A stretch of 64,000 nucleotides of DNA from Bacteroidales bacterium (lineage in GTDB: Bacteria > Bacteroidota > Bacteroidia > Bacteroidales > F082): contig JAGYLH010000002.1 in assembly GCA_018400955.1 (NCBI GenBank), positions 46,520 through 110,519 on the forward strand, in the 5' to 3' direction. The notes under the pieces are model-generated. The model made no database searches. It saw only the letters and a program-made list of their open reading frames with translations, and was not told where the DNA came from. Numbering within the stretch: the first letter of the stretch is position 1; each line of letters opens with the position of its first letter. The position numbers and the translations under genes are program-made. Shown one piece after another: positions 30,813 through 40,967 of this stretch.

Positions 30813-32518
30813 ATGAGTACAAGCATTGACCCCCAAGTAATGAAAGCTGCTGAACAATGGCTCAAAGAACCTTATGACACAGCAACACAGAATGAAGTGA
30901 AGAACCTGATAGAAAACAAACCTGCAGATCTGACCGAAAGTTTCTACAGAAACCTAGAGTTTGGAACAGGCGGCTTGCGGGGCATTATGGGTGTTGGTAC
31001 CAACCGAATGAATAAATATACGGTAGCTATGGCAACACAAGGCCTGGCCAATTATATGAAAAAAGTATTTGGAAATGAAAACCTGAGCATGGCCATTGCC
31101 CACGATTGCCGCCACAACAGTCCTTATTTTACTGATATTACGGCACAAGTGATGACAGCCAATGGAATCAGGGTGTATGTGTTTGACAATCTTCGCCCAA
31201 CACCAGAGTTGTCATTTGCTATCAGGCATTTTGGCTGCCAGAGTGGCGTGGTCATAACAGCTTCGCACAATCCAAAGGAATACAATGGGTATAAAGCATA
31301 TTGGAATGATGGTGGTCAACTGATCAGTCCCCACGACAAAAATGTAATTAAGGAAGTTGAGAAAATTGCCGGCCCGGCAGATGTAAAATTTGAAGGCAAT
31401 CCTGCCCTGATCACTAAGCTGGGTGTTGAGTTTGATGATATTTATATCAAGCGCATCAAGCAACTTAGCCTTTCGCCCGAAATCATCCAAAAGCACAAGA
31501 ATTATGGTATAGTTTTCACGCCCATTCATGGGACTGCCGTTGAGATGGTACCCAAAACACTCAGAGCATTCGGTTTTGAAGCAGTCCATAATGTACCTGA
31601 ACAAGATGTAGTTGACGGAAATTTTCCAACAGTGCATTCACCAAACCCCGAGGAGCCTGCAGCTTTGAGCATGGCCATTGAAAAAGCCTCAGCGAGATGC
31701 ACAATTGGTACGGCCACTGATTCCGATGGCGACCGCGTTGGTATTGCTGTCCGAAATGAAAAGAATGTGAGTTTATACTGCTAAATGGAAACCTGCGCGA
31801 GCCAGCCTGATGATTTATTACCTCCTCACAAAATGGCATGAAACGGCAGCTTACTGAAAAGAATATCGTTAAAACGATTGTTACCATGAGTTGCTATTTG
31901 ATATAGCAGATGCTTTAAGGTTGAAAATATGATGTTCTCACCGCTTTAAATACATTGCTGATATCATCAAACGCTTTGAGGGCACAAAACCTTATTGGTG
32001 GTGGTGAAGAGTTATGGCTATCTCACGGTGATTTTGTTCATGAAAAGATTTATTATTGCCTGTGCATTACTGGCTGAAACTGCTGTGTGGGCTAAAGACC
32101 AAGGCAAATCCATGTTGGAAATGTTAAAGAAATCTATGTTCGTTTCTGGTTTCCACAAGGAAAACTACTGGTAACTAAAAGGCAAAGCGATGCAGAAGAG
32201 ATAAAAGCACTCATGGAACGCTACAGAAACAATCCACCCAAAAAGCTGGGTGACAACAATTTGGTTTGTGTTAAAGATTATATGACCAGTGGGCAAAGAC
32301 CTTGAAGAAAAATACCAAAGGAACAGATAGATTTGCCCAAATCAGATGTGCTTCAGTTTACAGATGACGGTAGCAAAATCAGCATCAGCTGGGCACCGAG
32401 CCTAAGATAAAATTCTATTTTGGTGTGAAAGGAAAAACTGAACCATATTGATGAATATGAAAGTGGATCAACTATTGGAGGAAAGATCACAAAATCATTG
32501 AATCATTGAAAATATAAG
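30813..32518 (+). pseudogene. Phosphoglucomutase/phosphomannomutase; 5' half intact (to 31784), 3' half carries multiple frameshifts
   Basis: ASHNPKEYNGYKAYWNDGGQL and TDSDGDRVGIA in the intact half. Then fragments in several frames: SLMIYYLLTKWHET, IADIIKRFEGTKP, IGGGEE, IACALLAETAVWAKDQGKSMLEML, DAEEIKALMERYRNNPPKKLGDNNLV, GTEPKIKFYFGVK. Confidence 0.85.
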
Positions 32519-32549
32519 TTTTCAGAAGATATCTTCTCTCTGTTACCAT

Positions 32550-33008
32550 TTAGATGATTTCGAGTATCTTGTATTTGTTGGTATTGAATTCGAAATACTC
32601 CCCTACCCGCTTCTCTTTCATACTGTGAAAGATAGGCACCAGCATGGAAATGACGGCCACATCCTGGTTTTGAAATGATACCAAACCCATACCCACAACC
32701 ACAAAAAAAGTGGTGGAATCGGTGATGACAAGGCTGCCAAAATCTACTTGCGTATGCTTTTTTTCAAGGTCAACACGCTTGAGCAGGTCAATATTTAGCA
32801 TGGCTTGATCCACCTGCTTTACATAAAGGTCGCGCCGGCGCATCTGCTGATTTCTGAATCCATCATAGCGGTCCTTGGGGGCACCATAGGCATTGGCTTC
32901 TTCCTGAGCTTCATCCATGGTGTTCCGGGCATTGGCCAATGCTTTTTCCTGTGCAGCCAAACAATGGTTTAATAAATTGATTTTGTATGCCTTATCCTTC
33001 ATGATCAA
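32550..33008 (-). CDS. Small protein with GreA/GreB C-terminal-like region (hypothetical)
   Basis: 152 aa; helical N-terminus, then GSLVITDSTTFFVVVGMGLVSFQNQDVAVISMLVPIFHSMKEKRVGEYFEFNTNKYKILEI, resembling the Gre C-terminal fold. Family assignment is tentative. Confidence 0.6.
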   Translation of the reverse strand: MIMKDKAYKINLLNHCLAAQEKALANARNTMDEAQEEANAYGAPKDRYDGFRNQQMRRRDLYVKQVDQAMLNIDLLKRVDLEKKHTQVDFGSLVITDSTTFFVVVGMGLVSFQNQDVAVISMLVPIFHSMKEKRVGEYFEFNTNKYKILEII

Positions 33009-33095
33009 GCTTTTATTTTCGTTTTTTGGTTCAAAGTGCTATGGACAAATGTAAGGCTAATTGCTTACTTTTGCAAGCCAAATCAAAAAGCTACC

Positions 33096-33635
33096 ATGTC
33101 AAACAATGACCCCACCCTCTTGCGTCCAATAGTAGAACTGGCTGCAATTGCATCGGAATACTGTACCTTGATCGAAAATGTAAAAACAGGCGATCAAGAG
33201 GCTTTCATGAAATCAATGAAAGGTTTTATTCCTTTGCTTTACTTGCGTGGCTCACTGCTTACGGCTACCGAACCTGAATTCCCCGAAGCTAATGAACGCT
33301 ATGTAACTGAAGAACAATGGGAAGTAGTGTTTTTAAATTTGCGCAGTCTTTTTGGCGAAAAGGATGAATTTTGGTTGGTGGACTATAACGAAACAAGCCA
33401 TTACGACCCTGTTAAGGCAAGCATCTCGGAATGCCTTACTGATATATATCAGGACTTGAAGGACTTTGTGCTTCTCTATAAAAAAAGCAGCCTCGCATCG
33501 CGCGAGAATGCCATTTTCAGCTGCCAAATTCTTTTCCATGATCGATGGGGACAGCGATTGGCTCAGCTACTCCCCTATTTGCATAGAATTGGTTTCGAGG
33601 CTGACAAACAAAACGACATGGGTTTTTTGATTTAA
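33096..33635 (+). CDS. DUF5063-like protein
   Basis: Start 33096 (MSNNDPTLLRP) after a TACTTTTG element; conserved-looking 179 aa protein ending FHDRWGQRLAQLLPYLHRIGF. Confidence 0.7.
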   Translation: MSNNDPTLLRPIVELAAIASEYCTLIENVKTGDQEAFMKSMKGFIPLLYLRGSLLTATEPEFPEANERYVTEEQWEVVFLNLRSLFGEKDEFWLVDYNETSHYDPVKASISECLTDIYQDLKDFVLLYKKSSLASRENAIFSCQILFHDRWGQRLAQLLPYLHRIGFEADKQNDMGFLI

Positions 33636-33713
33636 ATGTGTGATTATGAATACTGGGGAAAGCACCCTGTATGCATCTTAAAGCCTATTTCAAATGATTT
33701 TAAAACTACGGGT

Positions 33714-33733
33714 AATACCTAATAATAGGTATT
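33714..33733. promoter_or_regulatory. Perfect inverted repeat AATACCTA-ATAA-TAGGTATT upstream of feoAB (candidate operator)
   Basis: 8-4-8 perfect palindrome 52 nt upstream of the ATG at 33786, overlapping a plausible -33 region. Confidence 0.6.
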
Positions 33734-33785
33734 GTTGCGCAAGCAATTTTAAACTTCCTTTGCATGAAGCACAAAAAATAGCTTT

Positions 33786-36317
33786 ATGATGACCACATTG
33801 GCAGATTTGAAAGAAGGGGAAAAAGGCATTATCACCAAGGTAAAAGGCAGGGGTGCATTTCGCAAGCGCATTATAGAAATGGGCTTTGTTGTTGGTAAAC
33901 AGGTCATTGTGGTCAAAAACGCACCACTTATGGATCCCATCGAATACAATATCATGGGCTATGAAGTGTCGTTGAGAAGAAGCGAGGCACGCTTAATAGA
34001 AGTTTATTCGGGAATTGACCCCATGCTGATCAATACAGCAGCGTTTTATGGGGTTCAGGAACTTGAACAATCGCTGCGGTTGCGCAATGGAATCCGTTCA
34101 AAAGAAATAAATATCGCCCTTGTTGGAAACCCCAACTCCGGTAAAACAACACTTTTTAACCATGCGTCCAAATCGCGCGAGCGCACTGCCAATTACAGCG
34201 GTGTAACAGTTGAAGCCAAAACTGCTGAGTTCAAAATTGAAAACACTGATTTTAAACTGGTTGACCTTCCCGGCACTTATTCTATAACTTGCTATACGCC
34301 AGAAGAATTGTATGTGCGCAATTATATTTTCGAGCAAATACCAGATATTGTTATCAATGTGGTGGATGCATCCAATCTGGAACGCAACCTATACCTGACC
34401 ACCCAGCTCATTGATATGGACATTAAGGTGGTGATTGCCTTAAATATGTATGATGAATTTGCCGCGAAAGGCGATCAGTTTGATTATGAAAGCCTTGGTA
34501 AAATGATTGGTGTCCCTATCGTGCCAACTGTAAGTTCGAAAGGTACAGGTATTAAAGAGTTGTTTGAACGAGCCAAACAAGCTTATGAAGACAATGATCC
34601 TGATATCAGACATATACATATAAATTATGGCCATGAAATAGAAGCTGCGATACGTAAAATACAACCCTTACTCGCCATTGAAGCCAACAAGCACATAATC
34701 AATGTAATATCACCCAGATATTTGACCATTAAACTGCTTGAAGCGGATACTGAAGAATGGAAACGCATAGAACGCTGTACCAATTATACTGATATTAAGA
34801 CTGTTGTTGAAAAGGAAACGGAAAGGATTGAGACCCTATACAACGACAATCTGGAAACCATTATTACAGATGCGAAATATGGTTTTATTGAAGGTGCCCT
34901 GCGCGAAACCTACAAACCAGCCGAACAACCCAAAACGACAAAAAGTCGTTTGATCGACCGGATACTTACCAACAGGCTTTTCAGTTATCCTATCTTCGTT
35001 TTGATGATGTGGTTTGTTTTTCAAGCTACTTTTATTCTGGGCGATTACCCCATGCAATGGATTGAAAGCTTAATAGGCTGGTTGGGCAGTCTGGCATACC
35101 AATTTTTACCCGATGGCATGTTTCGGGATATGCTAATTGACGGCATTTTGGGAGGCGTAGGGGGTGTTATTGTTTTTCTCCCTAACATATTGATCTTGTT
35201 TTTCTTTATTTCCCTAATGGAAACCACAGGCTATATGGCACGGGTAGCTTTTATTATTGATAAGCTGATGCATAAAGTTGGCTTACACGGCAGATCGTTT
35301 ATCCCTCTGCTTATGGGCTTCGGATGCAATGTGCCAGCCATCATGGCAACACGCACCATCGAAAACAGAAGCGACAGGCTCGTTACGATGATGATACTCC
35401 CCTTTATGTCGTGTAGTGCAAGATACCCTGTTTACATCTTAATTATCAGTGCATTTTTTACGGCTTACAGAGGCACAATGCTTTTCGGTATTTACATCAT
35501 AGGCATAATTATTGCGGCTATAATGGCGGTTGTTTTACGCAAAGTATTTTTCCGAAAAGAGGAAATGCCATTTGTTATGGAGTTGCCACCTTACAGAATG
35601 CCTACGCCGCAGGCCATTTTTAAGCATACCTGGTTTAAAGGCCTGCAATATCTCAAAAAAATGGGCAGCATCATTCTGGTTGCTTCCTTAATAATTTGGG
35701 CCTTGGGTTATTTCCCAAAAGGGCAGCACATTGACGCTCAGTACGATTCAAAAATTGAATTGCTGACTGCCGAGATGATGGAACGCAAAACAGAGTTGCC
35801 CCTAAACAGTACAGAAGAACGTGATTTCCTCCAACAAGAATATGACGAAATCATCACCCAATTGGCCAATGAACGCATGAGCTTAAAACAGGAAAACTCA
35901 ATTATTGGTCGAATTGGTCATTTTATGGAGCCCGCAATCAGGCCATTGGGATTTGATTGGAAGATGGGCGTAAGTTTACTTGCCGGATCGGCTGCAAAGG
36001 AAATTGTGATTTCCACCATGGGCGTGCTCTACCAAACTGGCCCTGACGATGAGGTAACTGAAGGCTTGGTAACAAAATTGCGCGAACAGAAACACGAAAC
36101 CGGGGCAAGAGCAGGTGAACCTGTCATGCGCCCGCTAACAGCACTTTCATTTGTGATTTTTATCCTCATCTATTTCCCTTGCATTGCAGTGTTTGCAGCC
36201 ATCAAAAAGGAATCAGGTCAATGGAAATGGGCTGCGTTTACAGCAATTTACACCACATTGATTGCCTATTTATCCTCTTTGGCCATATATCAGATTGGTA
36301 GCTTACTAGGTTATTAA
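33786..36317 (+). CDS. feoB: FeoA-FeoB fusion ferrous iron transporter
   Basis: FeoA/SH3-like N-terminus (LADLKEGEKGIITKVKGRGAFRKRIIEMGFVVGKQV), then FeoB GTPase (ALVGNPNSGKTTLFN, VDLPGTYSI, ALNMYDE) and Gate domains (FIPLLMGFGCNVPAIMATRTIE). Confidence 0.96.
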   Translation: MMTTLADLKEGEKGIITKVKGRGAFRKRIIEMGFVVGKQVIVVKNAPLMDPIEYNIMGYEVSLRRSEARLIEVYSGIDPMLINTAAFYGVQELEQSLRLRNGIRSKEINIALVGNPNSGKTTLFNHASKSRERTANYSGVTVEAKTAEFKIENTDFKLVDLPGTYSITCYTPEELYVRNYIFEQIPDIVINVVDASNLERNLYLTTQLIDMDIKVVIALNMYDEFAAKGDQFDYESLGKMIGVPIVPTVSSKGTGIKELFERAKQAYEDNDPDIRHIHINYGHEIEAAIRKIQPLLAIEANKHIINVISPRYLTIKLLEADTEEWKRIERCTNYTDIKTVVEKETERIETLYNDNLETIITDAKYGFIEGALRETYKPAEQPKTTKSRLIDRILTNRLFSYPIFVLMMWFVFQATFILGDYPMQWIESLIGWLGSLAYQFLPDGMFRDMLIDGILGGVGGVIVFLPNILILFFFISLMETTGYMARVAFIIDKLMHKVGLHGRSFIPLLMGFGCNVPAIMATRTIENRSDRLVTMMILPFMSCSARYPVYILIISAFFTAYRGTMLFGIYIIGIIIAAIMAVVLRKVFFRKEEMPFVMELPPYRMPTPQAIFKHTWFKGLQYLKKMGSIILVASLIIWALGYFPKGQHIDAQYDSKIELLTAEMMERKTELPLNSTEERDFLQQEYDEIITQLANERMSLKQENSIIGRIGHFMEPAIRPLGFDWKMGVSLLAGSAAKEIVISTMGVLYQTGPDDEVTEGLVTKLREQKHETGARAGEPVMRPLTALSFVIFILIYFPCIAVFAAIKKESGQWKWAAFTAIYTTLIAYLSSLAIYQIGSLLGY

Positions 36318-36426
36318 ACAGGTTGGTAATACATTTATAAAATTCCTGTTTATAAAAAGAAAGTTTTTACTGGCAATTAGATTCAAGTTTTTATATATTT
36401 GTGTCGAAAACAAACACGAAACAAGT

Positions 36427-36825
36427 ATGAGAATCTTGATTGCGGAAGACAACCCGCTGAATCAAAAAATCATTATGGCTTACCTCAAAAGCGATGAGCA
36501 CGAAATTGTGCTTGCTGTCAATGGGAAGATTGCCTTTGAGCAATTTCAGGTAGATAGTTTTGACTGTATCTTAATGGACCTGCATATGCCTGGCATGGAC
36601 GGTTTTGAAGCTACAAAAGCCATCAGGGAAACTGAAAAAGGGGCAACAATTCCCATTATTGCAGTTACCGCAAGTGCCCCATACGAGGACAAGCAGAAAT
36701 GCTTTGATGCCGGCATGAATGATTTTTTGCAAAAACCCATCAGGCACAGCGACCTGAAGCATATAGTAAGTAATGTGGAATCAGGGGAATACAGAAACAG
36801 CATGAACCATGAAAGTAATAAATAA
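36427..36825 (+). CDS. Single-domain response regulator
   Basis: MRILIAEDNPLNQKIIMAYL; DCILMDLHMPGMDGFEATKAIRE; AVTASAP; FLQKPI. Confidence 0.93.
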   Translation: MRILIAEDNPLNQKIIMAYLKSDEHEIVLAVNGKIAFEQFQVDSFDCILMDLHMPGMDGFEATKAIRETEKGATIPIIAVTASAPYEDKQKCFDAGMNDFLQKPIRHSDLKHIVSNVESGEYRNSMNHESNK

Positions 36826-37159
36826 AGAATCACTTTTAGAGACTTTTCAATATTTTGACAAGCCAATTGTGGTAGAAATTATAGATATTTTTATCAATGA
36901 GCAGCCAAAGCGGATGGAAACAATTGAAAAGGCCATTCGAAACAAGGATTTTGAAACAATAAAATTTGAAGCCCACAGCCTGAAAGGGGTTATTGCCAAC
37001 TTTGTGGCTGACCTACCTCACAGTCAGGCCCGAGACCTCGAAATAAAATGCAAAGAGGAAGATTCAAGCGGGCTTGAAGAACTATTGGAAGCACTTAAGA
37101 TATCAACATCGGATTTGGTTGACGACCTGAATGCGCTCAGGCCAGATTTTGTTGAATAA
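36809..37159 (+). CDS. Histidine phosphotransfer (HPt) domain protein
   Basis: KFEAHSLKGVIANFVADLPHSQARDLE with HPt-type AHSLKG; start overlaps the RR by 17 nt. Confidence 0.88.
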   Translation: MKVINKESLLETFQYFDKPIVVEIIDIFINEQPKRMETIEKAIRNKDFETIKFEAHSLKGVIANFVADLPHSQARDLEIKCKEEDSSGLEELLEALKISTSDLVDDLNALRPDFVE

Positions 37160-37190
37160 GCAAAATCACAATACTTCTGATTATTATAAA

Positions 37191-38216
37191 TCAACGTTTC
37201 CCATCTATTCGGTTGAGGGCTTGAATAGCCAATGGGAAATTATTTCTTTTATTGAGCACCTTGCGATAAACTTCCCGGGCAGCCATCACACGTCCTAACT
37301 CCTCAAGCGCTAATCCTTTATTAAAAAGCGCTTCCACATAATTGGGATCTACTAACAAAGCCTCATCAAAATACTCTATTGCCTTTTCATACTTTAGGAA
37401 ATAAACCAAATTTAAGTAACCCAGATTGAACAAAACATGCTTATTGCCTGGCTGGCGCAACAAGATAGTATCATAATGCAAAACAGCTTCATCCAAAAAG
37501 GCATTTTCCTGATAGTACAACGCAAGCTGGTACCTTGCCTGCAACGACTGGGGATAGAGCTGGATCGCTTTGTTTAAATATTGTTCTGCCAATTCGTTGT
37601 GTCTGGCGGTATAAATTGTGCCCAATTGGATAAGAGGCTCATAGAAACCTTCACGTTGGTTGAGCGCAAGTTGAAAATTACGAATAGCCTGTAAGGTATC
37701 TTTCCGGCTCATATACAGCATCGCCCGCACATAATAAGCTTCCGGGTTGTAGGAAGAAAGGGCCAAAGCCTGATCAATATATCCCATCGCAAGGGAATGA
37801 TTTTGCAAAAGCAGATTGAGTTCTGCCATTTTAATATGAGTGCGAGTATCCTCCTTATCCACTTCCAGTGCACGGAGCAGTGCTGTATTGCAATTTTCAG
37901 GCATGCCCATGGCAAAATAAATATCGGCCAGTATCAGAAAAACATCCACATTATCCTCATTGATATCCATGGACTTGTTAATATCCTGCAAGGCGTTGTT
38001 GATTTGCCCCGACTCAAGGTGCATTTTGGCCCTTTTCAGAAGTGCCTCATAATTTAGACTATCTTTTTCGATCTCTCGATTGAGTTCATTCATTTCTCCG
38101 TTACCCAAGAACAACTCTTCGCTGGCCCCTTCCCTGCTTTGGTTGGAACCACAACCAACAAAAAGGGTTAAAATGAATACAAAAAATATCGATGTCAAAA
38201 TTTTCATTAGGATCAA
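37191..38216 (-). CDS. TPR-repeat lipoprotein
   Basis: Lipobox TLFVGCGS; consecutive TPR units (ALQDINKSMDINEDNVDVFLILADIYFAMG etc.). Confidence 0.88.
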   Translation of the reverse strand: MILMKILTSIFFVFILTLFVGCGSNQSREGASEELFLGNGEMNELNREIEKDSLNYEALLKRAKMHLESGQINNALQDINKSMDINEDNVDVFLILADIYFAMGMPENCNTALLRALEVDKEDTRTHIKMAELNLLLQNHSLAMGYIDQALALSSYNPEAYYVRAMLYMSRKDTLQAIRNFQLALNQREGFYEPLIQLGTIYTARHNELAEQYLNKAIQLYPQSLQARYQLALYYQENAFLDEAVLHYDTILLRQPGNKHVLFNLGYLNLVYFLKYEKAIEYFDEALLVDPNYVEALFNKGLALEELGRVMAAREVYRKVLNKRNNFPLAIQALNRIDGKR

Positions 38217-38300
38217 TTTTCTTTCTTTCAGTTGCTTGAAAAATAATTAAACTTCAAACACTGAGTCGTTAAAAATACCAATAAGCAAAGCGGGAATTTA

Positions 38301-39329
38301 TTAACCGTTTGCCAAGAGTGCTTTCCTGATTTTAATTTCCAATTCGTCCGCCAGTTCCGGGTTTTCTGCCAATAGGGTTTTTACTGAATCCCGGCCCTGT
38401 CCAAGCCTGGTTTCTCCATAGCTAAACCACGAACCACTTTTCTTAATAATATTATGCTCAACGCCTAAATCAATGATTTCGCCAATGCGGGAGATACCTT
38501 CGCCATAAACAATATCAAACTCTGCTTTTCTGAATGGCGGCGCTACTTTATTTTTAACCACTTTAACTTTGGCCCGGTTGCCCAAAATATTCTCACCATC
38601 CTTAATCTGGCTTACTTTACGTATATCGAGCCGCACTGAGCTGTAAAACTTGAGGGCATTGCCACCTGTGGTGGTTTCAGGATTGCCAAACATTACGCCA
38701 ATTTTTTCGCGCAACTGATTGATAAATATGCAAATACTTCCGGTTTTACTGATGGTTGCCGTTAGCTTGCGCAATGCCTGCGACATTAAACGCGCCTGCA
38801 ACCCCATTTTGGAGTCACCCATTTCGCCTTCAATTTCGCTTCTTGGCGTAAGAGCTGCTACTGAGTCAATTACGATTACATCAATCGCTGCCGATCGGAT
38901 AAGGCTTTCAGTTATTTCCAGGGCTTGTTCGCCATGGTCAGGTTGGGAAATGAGTAGGTTTTGCACATCTACACCCAGTTTTTGGGCATAAAAACGGTCA
39001 AATGCATGCTCAGCGTCAATAAATGCAGCAATACCACCTAATTTCTGGGCTTCTGCAATCACGTGCAAAGCGAGTGTAGTTTTACCGGAGCTTTCAGGAC
39101 CGTATATTTCAACCACACGACCTTTAGGCAAGCCACCCACACCCAGAGCATGGTCAAGCGAAATGGAACCTGTGGAAATAGATTCTACCTTTTCAATGGC
39201 ATTGTCACCCAGTTTCATGATGCTGCCCTTGCCATAGGCTTTTTCGATATTGCCCAGAGTAGCTTCAAGGGCTTTCAGTTTATCCTGCTTTAGTTTATCA
39301 GCAGCTTCCTTTGCTTTTTCAGTTGTCAT
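38301..39329 (-). CDS. recA: Recombinase A
   Basis: [114 protein letters not shown]. Confidence 0.99.
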   Translation of the reverse strand: MTTEKAKEAADKLKQDKLKALEATLGNIEKAYGKGSIMKLGDNAIEKVESISTGSISLDHALGVGGLPKGRVVEIYGPESSGKTTLALHVIAEAQKLGGIAAFIDAEHAFDRFYAQKLGVDVQNLLISQPDHGEQALEITESLIRSAAIDVIVIDSVAALTPRSEIEGEMGDSKMGLQARLMSQALRKLTATISKTGSICIFINQLREKIGVMFGNPETTTGGNALKFYSSVRLDIRKVSQIKDGENILGNRAKVKVVKNKVAPPFRKAEFDIVYGEGISRIGEIIDLGVEHNIIKKSGSWFSYGETRLGQGRDSVKTLLAENPELADELEIKIRKALLANG

Positions 39330-39476
39330 AAATGTTGGTATTGAGGTCTTTGGTAATTATAATAAGCAGATTTACAATCATTTGTATTTACATACTTTGC
39401 AAAGATAATAAAGTCTTAAATACAAATATCATCGATTATTACGGAATCGAAAAAGCAGTGAATGCCGGGCTTTGTA

Positions 39477-39932
39477 TTACTCATACAAGGCAAAAATTTG
39501 TTCTGCATGTGTATCTGTTTTCACCTTGGCTATCACTTCTTCAATAAAACCGTCCTGGTCAATAATAAAAGTTGATCGCAATAAACCTTCGTATGTTTTG
39601 CCATACATTTTTTTCTCGCCCCAAGCACCATAAGCCTTGACAATTTTGAGCTCAGGATCGGCCAGTAAGGGAAAAGGTAAATTAAACTTGGCCGCAAATT
39701 TCTTATGCGACTCTACCGTATCTGGGCTTACGCCCAACACCACAAACCCCTTCGAAATCATGGCTTCGTAGTTATCGCGCAAACTGCAGGCTTCTTTGGT
39801 GCAACCCGGTGTGTCGTCTTTGGGATAGAAGTATAAAACAACTTTCCTGCCTTTGAACTGCGATAGGCTTATCGTATTGTCATTTTGGTCGTTTGCACTG
39901 AATTCAGGTGCTTTTTCTCCTTTTTGCAACAT
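39477..39932 (-). CDS. bcp: Thioredoxin-dependent peroxiredoxin (Bcp/PrxQ)
   Basis: FSANDQNDNTISLSQFKGRKVVLYFYPKDDTPGCTKEACSLRDNYE. Confidence 0.96.
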   Translation of the reverse strand: MLQKGEKAPEFSANDQNDNTISLSQFKGRKVVLYFYPKDDTPGCTKEACSLRDNYEAMISKGFVVLGVSPDTVESHKKFAAKFNLPFPLLADPELKIVKAYGAWGEKKMYGKTYEGLLRSTFIIDQDGFIEEVIAKVKTDTHAEQIFALYE

Positions 39933-40027
39933 AGTTTGAAAAGTTTTAATGAGTCGGACAAAAATAGGTGAAATTTACCTATACAGCAGAGAAGCCTTCA
40001 GTTCGCTTTCTTAAAATTGGTTAAATT

Positions 40028-40690
40028 TCAAAGGTTTTTCTGCTCCTTTTGATACCATTTGCAAATTGAGGTTAACCCGCATGATCCGCAAAGTGGTTTA
40101 CGGGCCTTGCAAACATAACGGCCATGCAGGATAAGCCAATGGTGGGCTTTTGGTATAGTGGCTTCCGGCAGGTATTTTACCAATTGAAGCTCAGCTTGGA
40201 GGGGATTTTTTGCTCCAACGGTTAAACCGATGCGCGCAGCTACCCTGAAAACATGCGTATCAACCGCCATAGTCGGCTTGTTAAAAACGACCGAGGCAAT
40301 TACATTGGCAGTTTTACGTCCAACTCCGGGGAGTTTTTGAAGATCGTCAATGGTAGAGGGCACTTCTTCATTAAACTCATTTACAAGCATTTTAGCCATA
40401 TTCAACAAATTCTTCGCCTTGTTGTTGGGATAGGAGCACGATTTTATCAAACTGTAGATGGCATCCTGATTAGAGCTTGCCAGTGCTGATGCCGTCGGAT
40501 AGGTTTCGAAGAATGGTGGTGTGATGATGTTAACGCGTTTGTCGGTGCATTGGGCTGAAAGTATTACTGCAACCAACAATTCATAAGGTGAGTTGTAGTG
40601 CAGCTCTGTCTCAGCAACAGGCATTTCCTTGCTGAAATACGCAATCAGGAAATCATACTTTTCATTTCTTTTCACTTTTGGCACATTCAA
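40028..40690 (-). CDS. nth: Endonuclease III
   Basis: LVAVILSAQCTDKRVN; LPGVGRKTANVIASVVFNKPTMAVDTHVFRVAARIGL; Fe-S motif CKARKPLCGSCGLTSIC. Confidence 0.97.
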   Translation of the reverse strand: MNVPKVKRNEKYDFLIAYFSKEMPVAETELHYNSPYELLVAVILSAQCTDKRVNIITPPFFETYPTASALASSNQDAIYSLIKSCSYPNNKAKNLLNMAKMLVNEFNEEVPSTIDDLQKLPGVGRKTANVIASVVFNKPTMAVDTHVFRVAARIGLTVGAKNPLQAELQLVKYLPEATIPKAHHWLILHGRYVCKARKPLCGSCGLTSICKWYQKEQKNL

Positions 40691-40703
40691 AAAATAGTAA
40701 AAC

Positions 40704-40732
40704 CAAAAAAGCGGACACGAATGGTGACCGCT
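40704..40732 (-). terminator. Terminator for the small minus-strand ORF 40758..40967
   Basis: Minus strand reads AGCGGTCAC-cattc-GTGTCCGCT followed by TTTTT. Confidence 0.75.
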
Positions 40733-40757
40733 AAATAACTACTTCAAACAATCAGTT

Positions 40758-40967
40758 TCAATTGATTATTACCTGATGTGATCCATGGTTGATGGACGGA
40801 ATCACCTCAAATGCACTGGCAAAACCAAGTACATTTCGTAAGGCCTGTTTGCCAGGTCTGGCCTTTTCGTAAACGTCTCTGAAAACATTTCCGATGTCAG
40901 TTTGCATTTCGCTGTGAAACTGGTTGGTAAGTTGTATGGAATGGATAGGAGTAAAGCTTTTGTTCAT
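40758..40967 (-). CDS. Small conserved-looking protein of unknown function (~69 aa)
   Basis: Intact ORF from MNKSFTPIHSIQ; followed on the minus strand by a hairpin plus T-run (40704..40732). Confidence 0.5.
   Translation of the reverse strand: MNKSFTPIHSIQLTNQFHSEMQTDIGNVFRDVYEKARPGKQALRNVLGFASAFEVIPSINHGSHQVIIN

Noticed and set aside
31526-31887. Minus-strand ORFs 31561..31887 and 31526..31717 in the phosphohexomutase region
   Set aside because: Antisense to recognisable phosphohexomutase coding sequence; 31561..31887 also runs into the frameshifted patch.
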